From the NCBI GenBank assembly GCA_016778985.1, contig JADHOM010000004.1:1-64000 (forward strand): a stretch of 64,000 nt of DNA. The letters are read 5' to 3'. Numbering within the stretch: position 1 is the first letter of the stretch; the number at the start of each line of letters is the position of its first letter. The translations under genes and the position numbers were made by a program. The notes beneath the pieces are model-generated. The model was not told the origin of the DNA. It did not search any database and saw nothing but the letters and a program-made list of their open reading frames with translations. The DNA comes from Alphaproteobacteria bacterium (lineage in GTDB: Bacteria; Pseudomonadota; Alphaproteobacteria; Puniceispirillales; UBA1172). Of the stretch, positions 56,701 to 64,000 are shown in pieces.

Positions 56701-57558
56701 ATGGATAAAGTTGTTTCTTTACGCTGGATTTTAGGCATCTTCACTGCTCTCTTTGTGCTGTTCCTTTATGGGCCATTCATCGTCATGGGGATATTGAGCT
56801 TTCAGCAAGGCCCTGAAGGCGGCCCACAATTTCCGATTATTGAATGGTCATCATACTGGTATCAGCATGTCTTTGGGCTAGCGCCGCCATCACGGGTCGC
56901 CCCCTTGCCCATTGGTGAGGCGTTAATCCGGTCACTGACCTTGGCCTTTGCGACGATGGTTGTGTCAACGGTGATGGGGGTGCTGACAGCACAAGCTTTC
57001 AGGCGGCCGTTCAAAGGCTCTGCTGTTGTTTTCTATTCTGTTATTTTAGGCATGATTGTGCCGGGCGTCTTGCTAGGTCTTGGCATGGTGTTGATTGCTG
57101 ATCAGGTTGGTGTGGCGCGTAACTGGTGGTCAACAGCGTTTGTGCTGCATGTTGTCTATACCTACCCGTTTGCCTTTCTGGTCATGCTGGCGATCTTTAA
57201 TCGGTTTGATGAATCGGTTGAGGAAGCCTCATTAAGCTTGGGTGTTAGCCCGGCGAAAACATTTCGCAAAGTCACATTCCCGATTATATTTCCGGGCGTC
57301 TTATCGGCCATGCTATTTGCCTTCACGCTTAGTTATGATGAGTTTCCACGGACATTGTTTACTGGCGGCTCTGATGTCACCATGCCGATTGCGATCTATG
57401 GGACATTTGCCGTTGAGATTCATCCAAACCTTTTCGCCTTTGGGGTGCTGAGTACGTTATTCTCATTTTCGCTGCTTGCTATCTATGGAATTTTATTGAC
57501 GCTATCGGTGCGTCGCCAACGTCAGCGCGCGTCTGGTCTGCAAGAGGATATTTCATGA
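56701..57558 (+). CDS. ABC transporter permease 2 (PotC-like)
   Basis: 285-residue permease. GPFIVMGILSFQQGPEGGPQFPIIEW is PotC-like, and the coupling loop reads SVEEASLSLGVSPAKTFRKVTFPIIFPGVLSA. Its periplasmic loop is longer than usual (YWYQHVFGLAPPSRVAPL). The last four bases overlap the SDR start (ATGA), coupling the transporter to the dehydrogenases. Confidence 0.85.
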   Translation: MDKVVSLRWILGIFTALFVLFLYGPFIVMGILSFQQGPEGGPQFPIIEWSSYWYQHVFGLAPPSRVAPLPIGEALIRSLTLAFATMVVSTVMGVLTAQAFRRPFKGSAVVFYSVILGMIVPGVLLGLGMVLIADQVGVARNWWSTAFVLHVVYTYPFAFLVMLAIFNRFDESVEEASLSLGVSPAKTFRKVTFPIIFPGVLSAMLFAFTLSYDEFPRTLFTGGSDVTMPIAIYGTFAVEIHPNLFAFGVLSTLFSFSLLAIYGILLTLSVRRQRQRASGLQEDIS

Positions 57559-58310
57559 ACCAGTCAGCGCATCATATCGCTATTGTCACAGGAGCTGGAT
57601 CAGGTATTGGCGCTGCAATTGCTGAACGGCTTGCCCATGATGGTGCCAAAGTCATGATGAACGATATTGATGAGGTGAGTGTTAAGGCGGTCAAAGATAA
57701 GCTGATATCGTCAGGCATTGCAGCGGATCACATTGCCTATCAGGTTGGTGATGTCTCGCATGAAGGCGATATGCAAGCCCTCTTTGCGCGGACTTTAGAG
57801 ACCTATGGCGAGCTATCGCTGGTTGTCAATAATGCCGGCATTCTTCAGCAAAAAGCGTTTGTCGATGTGAGCTATGATGACTGGGATAAAATGATTGCTG
57901 TGCATGTTCGTGGCTGTTTTCTGGGCTGTCATTTTGCGATCCCGCATATGCTCAAAAAGGGCAGCGGCATTATTATCAACACAGCCTCACAATTGGGACA
58001 AATTGGGGCGGCTGAGCTAGTTCATTACGCGACAGCAAAGGCGGCTATCATCGGCCTGACAAAATCATTGGCCAGAGAGTATGGTCAATCTGGCATCAGA
58101 ATTAATGCCATTGCCCCAGGCCCGATCAATACTGATTTGGTGCTTGGATTATCAAAAGATTGGCGTGATGCCAAAGCCGCGCAATTACCTCTTGGTCATT
58201 TTGGTGAGCCATCAGACGTGGCGGCGACAGTTGCCTTTCTAGCATCTGATGATGCGCGGATTTATGTGGGACAAACCCTAGGGCCAAATTCTGGCGATGT
58301 GATGCTTTAG
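57555..58310 (+). CDS. Short-chain dehydrogenase/reductase 1
   Basis: 251-residue classical SDR. NAD(P)-binding TGAGSGIGAAIAERL, NNAGIL, catalytic Ser in NTASQLGQIGAAELVHYATAKAA with Tyr-x-x-x-Lys, and APGPINTDLVLGL. MNDIDE at the end of beta-strand 2 has the Asp that favours NAD(H). Oxidises a secondary alcohol or reduces a carbonyl; because it is translationally coupled to the permease it probably processes the imported compound. The C-terminus GPNSGDVML lacks the usual DGG motif of this family. Confidence 0.82.
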   Translation: MNQSAHHIAIVTGAGSGIGAAIAERLAHDGAKVMMNDIDEVSVKAVKDKLISSGIAADHIAYQVGDVSHEGDMQALFARTLETYGELSLVVNNAGILQQKAFVDVSYDDWDKMIAVHVRGCFLGCHFAIPHMLKKGSGIIINTASQLGQIGAAELVHYATAKAAIIGLTKSLAREYGQSGIRINAIAPGPINTDLVLGLSKDWRDAKAAQLPLGHFGEPSDVAATVAFLASDDARIYVGQTLGPNSGDVML

Positions 58311-58319
58311 GAGGCGGGG

Positions 58320-59072
58320 ATGAAAACAGTTTTAATTACAGGTGCAGGTATTGGAATTGGACGAGCGAGCGCGCTGGCATTTGGCCAGGCTGGATATCGC
58401 GTCATTGTGACAGATATCCTGGCTGATGAAGGCGCCGCCGCCGTCAAAGAGATTGCCGATGCTGGCGGTACAGCAGAGTTTTATCATCTCGATGTCACCT
58501 CAACGGATAATGCTAATCAAGTCGTCGCCAAGATAGAAACCGCTTATGGCGCCATTGATACAATTGTCTGTAATGCCGGTATTGCCCATAAAGTTCCGCT
58601 TGAAGACATGACAGATGAGAAATGGGATTTCACATTTGATGTTGATCTTAAGGGCATGTTCCGCGTCATTCGCCCTGCATTAGCACAAATGAAAAAAGCC
58701 AATACAGGGTCTATTATTTGTCTCTCCTCATGCATGGGTGTCATGTATGGATGGGATGAGCATGTACATTATTCAGCTGCAAAAGCAGGTGTTGTTGGGC
58801 TGGTTCGTGGTCTTGCCAATGAACTAGCACGCGACGGCATTAAGGTTAATGGCGTTGCCCCGGGGTATATCCGGACAGCCCAGCTTTTGTCTGAAAAGCA
58901 TTCACTTGGCGAGGAAGGGGCCCAAAAAGCTGGTGCCTTTATACCGATGGGTCGCATCGGTCAACCTGATGATATTGCTGATGTTATTGTGTTTTTAGCA
59001 TCAGAAAAGGCCAGATATCTGACGGGTCAAGTGATAAGTGTGGACGGTGGACTTGGGGTCGGCCGCTACTAA
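58320..59072 (+). CDS. Short-chain dehydrogenase/reductase 2
   Basis: 250-residue classical SDR. TGAGIGIGRASALAFG, CNAGIAH, SSCMGVMYGWDEHVHYSAAKAG (catalytic Ser, Tyr and Lys), VAPGYIRTAQL and the C-terminal LTGQVISVDGGLG. VTDILAD after strand 2 favours NAD(H). It starts 9 nt after SDR 1, in the same operon. The two SDRs differ enough to act on different intermediates, for example successive oxidations of one imported polyol or amino alcohol; that is inference. Confidence 0.82.
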   Translation: MKTVLITGAGIGIGRASALAFGQAGYRVIVTDILADEGAAAVKEIADAGGTAEFYHLDVTSTDNANQVVAKIETAYGAIDTIVCNAGIAHKVPLEDMTDEKWDFTFDVDLKGMFRVIRPALAQMKKANTGSIICLSSCMGVMYGWDEHVHYSAAKAGVVGLVRGLANELARDGIKVNGVAPGYIRTAQLLSEKHSLGEEGAQKAGAFIPMGRIGQPDDIADVIVFLASEKARYLTGQVISVDGGLGVGRY

Positions 59073-59102
59073 CAAATAATCAAATCCTAGAAGGAGGAAC
59101 GA

Positions 59103-60314
59103 ATGACAATACATACTAATAGGCGCCAATTTATGGCTGGAACAGGGGTGGCATTAGGTAGCACCATGCTTACCAACGCCTCCCAAGTTTTTGCTAATGG
59201 CCATCTTGCAGACCAAGAGTTAAGAACGGTTGGTCTGTCCGTGACTGTTCAGGAACGTATTCTGAACGATTTTAAAGAAAAGTCTGGCGTTGGTTCGGTC
59301 AGTGGTAAGGGTGACATTTTTCCTAACACACAGACCGAATTGCTTTCAGGTTCAAAAGCCTATGATTGCTGGGAAACTATTGGTGAACGTCTGCCTGCTA
59401 TGACGGTGACGAATACCATTAAGCCAATTCCAACATCAAAGCTTTCTAACTGGAACAGTATCCGTGATACATTCACAAAAGCTGATCCACGGATGGAATC
59501 ACGGGCACAGATTTCTGGCCAGATTTGGGCAGATGCTGGTCAGTCATCACTATGGATGGTTCCAACCGTTTATAACTTTGACTCAATCGGCTATCGTCCT
59601 GACCTTGTTGATGCTGAAGAAGCGAATACATGGACGTCACTCTTTGATAAGAAGTTTAAGGGTAAGACTGGCCTGAACGTTGATCCATTGATCGCATTCG
59701 GACAGGCTATTTTGGCCATGAATTCACTCGGCATGCTGGATGTTCCAAACCCAGGTAATCCAAATAAGAGTGAGATTGACGAAGCTTCTAAATTCCTGAT
59801 CTCCAAGAAAAAAGAAGGTCAGTTCCGGGCGCTTTGGGGTGACTTTGGTGAACTTGTTAACTTGATGGCTTCTGGTGAAATGATTCTTGCCGATGCTTGG
59901 CAGCCTGCTGTTATGGCGGTTAAAGCGCAGGGCATTCCATGCTCATACGCAGAGCCAAAAGAAGGTTATCGGGGTTGGTCAATTGGTATTTCCATGATCA
60001 ATGGCTCACCAAACGAAGAAGCTGTTATGGCTTATGCCGATTACTGGCTATCTGGCCCACCAGCTATCGCCGTGTCTGAGCAGGGTTACTACTCACCAAC
60101 GACAACAATCCAAAACCATATGTCAAAAGAAAAGTATGACTTCTGGTATGAGGGCAAGCCTTGGGTGGGTGCACCAGACCGTGGCATCCAAGAAGGCGAT
60201 CTGCGTGATGGTGGTTCATTGGCCAATCGTGCGTCTAAGGTTACTTACTGGCACCAGTGGCCAGATGAGTATGATCATCTCATGATGAAGTGGGATGAAT
60301 TCCTAAGCGCATAA
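59103..60314 (+). CDS. Tat-exported ABC transporter substrate-binding protein
   Basis: 403-residue binding protein of the polyamine / family 1 type. N-terminal twin-arginine signal TNRRQFMAGTGVALGSTML, cleavage near VFA-NGH. SALWMVPTVYNFDSIGY-like SSLWMVPTVYNFDSIGY, GKTGLNVDPLIAFGQAIL, GYRGWSIGISMINGS and DYWLSGPPAIA are conserved features. Export by Tat suggests folding before export. AGGAGG precedes the ATG, the strongest ribosome site in the window. A close cytoplasmic homolog is encoded at 52226. A terminator-like hairpin follows. Confidence 0.87.
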   Translation: MTIHTNRRQFMAGTGVALGSTMLTNASQVFANGHLADQELRTVGLSVTVQERILNDFKEKSGVGSVSGKGDIFPNTQTELLSGSKAYDCWETIGERLPAMTVTNTIKPIPTSKLSNWNSIRDTFTKADPRMESRAQISGQIWADAGQSSLWMVPTVYNFDSIGYRPDLVDAEEANTWTSLFDKKFKGKTGLNVDPLIAFGQAILAMNSLGMLDVPNPGNPNKSEIDEASKFLISKKKEGQFRALWGDFGELVNLMASGEMILADAWQPAVMAVKAQGIPCSYAEPKEGYRGWSIGISMINGSPNEEAVMAYADYWLSGPPAIAVSEQGYYSPTTTIQNHMSKEKYDFWYEGKPWVGAPDRGIQEGDLRDGGSLANRASKVTYWHQWPDEYDHLMMKWDEFLSA

Positions 60315-60323
60315 TCATCAATA

Positions 60324-60351
60324 TGGGTTCAGGGGATTTCCTCTGAACCCA
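60324..60351 (+). terminator. Hairpin after the Tat binding-protein gene
   Basis: Twelve-bp stem TGGGTTCAGGGG (60324-60335) / CCTCTGAACCCA (60340-60351), one G-U pair, loop ATTT, followed by GTTTTTA. It is a terminator or attenuator inside the operon, before the second ATPase gene. Confidence 0.75.
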
Positions 60352-60370
60352 GTTTTTACTGGTACAAATA

Positions 60371-61465
60371 ATGACTGACTTTGATTTAGAGCTAAAACAG
60401 ATAACGAAAATATATCCCGGTGGCACATTGGCTGTTGAGGCTTTTGATCTTCAAGTTGAGAAGGGTGAGTTTTTATCCTTTGTTGGCCCGTCGGGATGCG
60501 GCAAAACAACGACGCTGCGGATGATCGCAGGACTGGAAGACATAACATCTGGTGAATTATATATTCGCGGAGTTAACAACACACATATCAAAGCAGAGCA
60601 AAGACCAACCGCAACTATTTTTCAGAATTATGCCATTTATCCGCATATGACGGTTCGCCAGAATATTGAGTTTGGGCTAAAAATACGAAAATTATCAGGC
60701 TCAGAAATAAGACAAAAAACATCAAATATCATTGATTTACTTGATCTAGGCAGTGTCGCAGATGCGCGCGAAACATCGCTTTCTGGTGGCCAGAGACAGC
60801 GTGTCGCGCTAGCTCGCGGACTTGTCACAGAACCTGAGATTCTGTTGCTTGATGAACCTTTAGGTGCGCTTGATGCCAACTTACGGCGGGCTATTCAAGA
60901 TGAATTAAAACTTCTCCAGAAACAGTTAAATATTACGTTTGTGTTTGTGACCCATGCACAATCAGAGGCGCTGGGGATGGGTGACCGAATTGTCGTTATG
61001 AACTCCGGCAGGGTTGAGCAAATTGGGGCGTCTGAAGATATTTATTTCAATCCGCAAACGCCATTTGTGGCGCGCTTTATCGGCAAGAATCTGCTTTTTG
61101 AAGGAGCGATTACCAGTGCTAGCGGGAAAATAGGTGCTATTAAAACCCCGAATGGACAATTCAAAGGGCGTTTAATCGGCAATGCTGCCAATAATGCATC
61201 AGGGCTAATGGTCGTGCCATCTGAATATATCAGTTTCGGCAAAACATCCAAAAAAGACGTCAATACGGTCAAGGGTAATGTTGAGCTAGCTAATTTCATC
61301 AGCAATACGGTGATTATTTATCTGCGTCTGGCCAATGGTGAACGCACTAAAATTGAAACACATGTGGCTAAACTTGATGGCCAGGACCTGAACACAGGTA
61401 GTGAGCTGAATTGTTATTGGGATTTTAATAAATCTAGTATCATGTTGAGTGAAAGTAATGGATAG
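60371..61465 (+). CDS. ABC transporter ATPase 2 of the GntR-linked operon
   Basis: 364 residues, canonical MalK/UgpC-type: Walker [19 protein letters not shown]-loop TIFQNYAIYPHMTV, signature [15 protein letters not shown], Walker B ILLLDEPLGALDANL and switch VTHAQSEALGM with the catalytic His. TOBE-like domain at about 245-364. It lies after the binding protein and complements ATPase 1, whose switch His is missing, so the motor is probably an asymmetric heterodimer with one competent site. Confidence 0.84.
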   Translation: MTDFDLELKQITKIYPGGTLAVEAFDLQVEKGEFLSFVGPSGCGKTTTLRMIAGLEDITSGELYIRGVNNTHIKAEQRPTATIFQNYAIYPHMTVRQNIEFGLKIRKLSGSEIRQKTSNIIDLLDLGSVADARETSLSGGQRQRVALARGLVTEPEILLLDEPLGALDANLRRAIQDELKLLQKQLNITFVFVTHAQSEALGMGDRIVVMNSGRVEQIGASEDIYFNPQTPFVARFIGKNLLFEGAITSASGKIGAIKTPNGQFKGRLIGNAANNASGLMVVPSEYISFGKTSKKDVNTVKGNVELANFISNTVIIYLRLANGERTKIETHVAKLDGQDLNTGSELNCYWDFNKSSIMLSESNG

Positions 61466-61468
61466 ACC

Positions 61469-62830
61469 ATGACAGAGATATCATTGCTTTCCATGACAGC
61501 ATTAGAGCTTAGTGATGCTCTGCAAAAAAGAGAGCTTCGGGCAGTTGATATCGCTGCCGCCTGTCTTGATGCTGGACGCAACCAAGCGAGCCCGATTTAC
61601 ATCACATTAACCGAACAACGCGCCATGGCAGAAGCCGAGGCCGCAGATAAAAGATATGATGCAGGTGAAGCATTATCAGATTTAGATGGCGTGCCAATCG
61701 CTTGGAAAGACCTCTATGATATGGAAGGTGAGGTCACAACCGCCGCCTCAATCTTGTTTGAACATGCTGCTCCTGCGGCTGCTGATGCGCCTGTCGTTGC
61801 TAAAGCAAAAGCAGCAGGAATGGTCAGTATTGGCAAGCTCAATATGACAGAATTAGCGTATTCAGGGATCGGCTATAATCCGCATTATGGCACGCCCATG
61901 AATGCCTGTTCTGATGATATGCATTATTCACCTGGCGGCTCATCCTCTGGAAGTGGAGCGGTAATTGGGCGTGATATGGTGCCGATTGCAATAGGCTCTG
62001 ATACCGGTGGATCGGTGCGGGTGCCGGCGTCCTACAATGGGGTGGTTGGGCTAAAAACTTCTGAAGGCCGTTATGATAAAAACGGTGTTCTGCCGCTATC
62101 ACGAACCTTTGATACCGTTGGGCCTTTGGCAAAAACGGTTGATGACTGCGCCGCTATTGATCGGATTTTCCGCTCAACACAGCATGTCGCGCCACCTCCA
62201 CTAACAGAAAAGCCACGTTTCTATGCGCCGCAAACGGTTGTCTTGGATGCGATGGATGAGCAGGTTGCCGCTGATTACAATGATGCGCTTGCTCGGATTA
62301 AAGACGCTGGATACAGCGTTCAGTCAATTGATCTTGAATGTTTTGCTAATACATTTCCGTTACTCGAAGAATGCGGCACATTGGTAGCTATGGATGCTTG
62401 GCTTGAGCATCAAGATAAGCTGACCGAAGATATTCGGGCGCGGATGGATGAACGAGTACTTGATCGAATTCTTCGCGGGTCCCGCATGTCTGCCTCAGAC
62501 GTTGTGCGGCTTCATTGGCTAAGAGGTGAGGGTGTAGCAGAGATTATTCAAAAAACTGGTAATGGTTTTATGCTGATGCCAACAACACCAATTCAAGCGC
62601 CTGAACTTGCACCGCTTATTGCTGATAAGGCGCTTTTCCATAAGGTCAATTTGCTGACCTTACGTAATACCACTCTAGGCAATATCTTTAACCTGCCGGG
62701 GGTGGCGTTACCAATGACTAAAAACCGGAAGGATGGCGACAGACCAACCAGTCTTTTAGTTAGTGCGCATGCTGGATATGACGATGCATTAATCGAAGTC
62801 GCAAAAATTTTGGAAAATATACTAAAATAA
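61469..62830 (+). CDS. Amidase signature family hydrolase
   Basis: 453 residues. Lys in PIAWKDLYDMEGEVTT, serines in SPGGSSSGSGAVIGRDMVPIAIGSDTGGSVRVPAS, then VVGLKTSEGRYDKNGVLPLSRTFDTVGP. C-terminal NIFNLPGVALPMTKN. Hydrolyses an amide; it shares the operon with the transporter, two SDRs and HyuA, starting 3 nt after ATPase 2. Not a tRNA amidotransferase subunit, as no GatB or GatC is near. Similar in class but not closely to the amidases at 12276 and 32777. Confidence 0.82.
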   Translation: MTEISLLSMTALELSDALQKRELRAVDIAAACLDAGRNQASPIYITLTEQRAMAEAEAADKRYDAGEALSDLDGVPIAWKDLYDMEGEVTTAASILFEHAAPAAADAPVVAKAKAAGMVSIGKLNMTELAYSGIGYNPHYGTPMNACSDDMHYSPGGSSSGSGAVIGRDMVPIAIGSDTGGSVRVPASYNGVVGLKTSEGRYDKNGVLPLSRTFDTVGPLAKTVDDCAAIDRIFRSTQHVAPPPLTEKPRFYAPQTVVLDAMDEQVAADYNDALARIKDAGYSVQSIDLECFANTFPLLEECGTLVAMDAWLEHQDKLTEDIRARMDERVLDRILRGSRMSASDVVRLHWLRGEGVAEIIQKTGNGFMLMPTTPIQAPELAPLIADKALFHKVNLLTLRNTTLGNIFNLPGVALPMTKNRKDGDRPTSLLVSAHAGYDDALIEVAKILENILK

Positions 62831-62843
62831 AGGAGAGAAGCAG

Positions 62844-64000
62844 ATGATTAGGGTAGGGGTAGACGTCGGTGGAACATTTACTGATATCATTTTGGAAAAT
62901 CACGATGCTAGTAAAAATGAAGTAACGGTCACAAAGGTAGCAAGTACACCACATGATCAATCCGAAGGGGTGGTCAAAGGTGTGCTTCAAGTCTGTGAAT
63001 TAGCCGGGGTAAATCCTGGTGATATTGATATGCTTTATCACGGCACGACGGTTGCTACTAATATGGTCATCGAACGTGATGGTGCCGAAGTAGGGATGCT
63101 GACGACACGTGGTTTCCGAGACATTCTGCATATGGCACGTCACAAACGGCCGCATAACTTTAGTCTCCAATATGAGGTGCCATGGCAATCCAAGCCATTG
63201 GTTAAGCGCCGTAATCGGATACCGATCACAGAACGGCTCATGCCGCCAACAGGTGAGATAGAAGTCCCTATGAACGAAGATGAGGTTCGTGAAGCGGCGG
63301 CATTGTTTAAAAAGCGCGGCATTAATTCTATCATTATCGCGTTTCTATTTTCCTTCTTGAACAATGACCATGAAATGCGAGCAAAAGAAATTGTCGCATC
63401 CATTCATCCAGATGCGTATATCTATACATCATCAGAAGTGGTCAATGTGATCAGAGAATATGAGCGCTTTAGCTCAACCGCGATGAATGCTTATATTGGC
63501 CCTAAAACAGCGCGTTATCTGTCTAATCTGGAAAACCGTCTGAAAAAAGAAGGCATCAATAGTCAGGTCAGGATCATGCAGTCTAATGGTGGTATTTCGA
63601 CCATTGAAAACTCATCTGATCGGCCCATTGGATTATTGCTATCTGGCCCTGCTGGTGGCGTCATTGGAGCCCGGTCGACAGGCCAGCAAAGTGATATATC
63701 AAATATTATTACCATTGATATTGGCGGCACATCTGCCGATATTTCCGTGATCCAAGATGGTGAGTTGCGGATTAAAAATCCACGCGATACTGAGGTTGCG
63801 AGCCTGCCTGTGTTGGTGCCAATGCTGGATATTGACGCGATTGGTGCGGGCGGCGGATCAATCGCCTATATTGATGAAGGTGGGGCGTTCCGCGTTGGGC
63901 CAAAATCAGCCGGCGCTGTCCCTGGACCAGCCTGTTATGGCAATGGCGGGGAACATCCAACCGTTACCGATGCGCAGGTTGTTCTGGGGCGGCTTGATCA
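62844..64000 (+). CDS. ATP-dependent hydantoinase subunit A (HyuA), cut by window edge
   Basis: About 385 residues of a HyuA are visible before the right edge. IRVGVDVGGTFTDIILENHDA is phosphate loop 1, YHGTTVATNMVIERDGA, ILHMARHKRPHNFSLQYEVPW, LLSGPAGGVIGARS, TIDIGGTSADISVIQDG (phosphate loop 2) and AIGAGGGSIAYIDEGGAFRVGPKSAG follow. It is a paralog of the HyuA at 43028-45100. Start ATG 62844 has AGGAGA upstream. A HyuB is expected just beyond the window. It extends the GntR-linked operon, implying that a cyclic or linear amide is the imported compound. Confidence 0.88.
   Translation, partial: MIRVGVDVGGTFTDIILENHDASKNEVTVTKVASTPHDQSEGVVKGVLQVCELAGVNPGDIDMLYHGTTVATNMVIERDGAEVGMLTTRGFRDILHMARHKRPHNFSLQYEVPWQSKPLVKRRNRIPITERLMPPTGEIEVPMNEDEVREAAALFKKRGINSIIIAFLFSFLNNDHEMRAKEIVASIHPDAYIYTSSEVVNVIREYERFSSTAMNAYIGPKTARYLSNLENRLKKEGINSQVRIMQSNGGISTIENSSDRPIGLLLSGPAGGVIGARSTGQQSDISNIITIDIGGTSADISVIQDGELRIKNPRDTEVASLPVLVPMLDIDAIGAGGGSIAYIDEGGAFRVGPKSAGAVPGPACYGNGGEHPTVTDAQVVLGRLD

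Overview
The window is a gene-dense stretch of bacterial chromosome with moderate G+C, short spacers, many ATGA or TTGA start/stop overlaps, and a gene set typical of a free-living marine alphaproteobacterium. Binding-protein ABC transporters are abundant, amide and hydantoin catabolism is rich, and there is phosphate-stress lipid and phosphonate chemistry. A SAR116-like (Puniceispirillales) source is my inference from gene content; no rRNA or other marker gene is present to prove it. I see no tRNA, rRNA, CRISPR array, insertion sequence or prophage. Genes run off both ends: a glutamine-synthetase-type enzyme on the left and a hydantoinase A subunit on the right.

Left region (1-6 kb). After the truncated GS-type gene and a dead Doc-like toxin gene come a DMT exporter and a phosphate-stress block. 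This block holds a PhoB regulator, divergent from a PlcP-like phospholipid hydrolase and a glycosyltransferase fused to a diacylglycerol kinase. PHO-box-like sites with 11-bp spaced TGTCA half-sites sit in front of plcP, in front of phoB, and in front of a small orphan ORF. The expected physiology is replacement of phospholipids by glycolipids under phosphate starvation.

6-19 kb. A PLP-dependent D-cysteine desulfhydrase-like enzyme precedes a complete Dpp-type oligopeptide ABC transporter whose two ATPases are fused, and an amidase. Then come an N,N-dimethylformamidase large-subunit homolog, a fold-type IV aminotransferase, and an overlapping Fe/2-oxoglutarate oxygenase plus HD-domain oxygenase pair that looks like the TmpA/TmpB (PhnY/PhnZ) route for cleaving aminoethylphosphonates.

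19-31.5 kb. A histidine utilisation locus: hutI-hutH-hutU on the minus strand, continuing into a flavin-reductase-like gene and a Liv-type ABC transporter, with divergent hutF-hutC on the plus strand. A near-identical 16-bp inverted repeat lies about 36 nt upstream of both hutI and livK, suggesting that HutC controls both enzymes and transporter. HutG is not in the window.

31.6-47.7 kb. Polyamine-type ABC transporter genes (binding protein separated from ATPase and permeases by a divergent pair of NylA-like amidase and NylB-like serine hydrolase) meet a minus-strand hydantoin operon: N-carbamoylsarcosine amidase-like, HyuA, HyuB, D-carbamoylase and a YtcJ-like amidohydrolase. An Old Yellow Enzyme homolog and a small cupin follow.

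47.9-64 kb. A five-gene set (YcsF/PxpA, biotin carrier, biotin carboxylase, PxpB-like, PxpC-like) has the domain content of a split urea carboxylase. It is followed by a substrate-binding-protein homolog without any signal peptide. A GntR-type regulator with two winged-helix segments, and with a perfect palindrome at its own 5' end, is divergent from a transporter operon (two unlike ATPases, two permeases, Tat-exported binding protein), two short-chain dehydrogenases, an amidase and a second HyuA. Across the window, strong hairpins follow the binding-protein genes, as expected for raising binding protein above membrane components.
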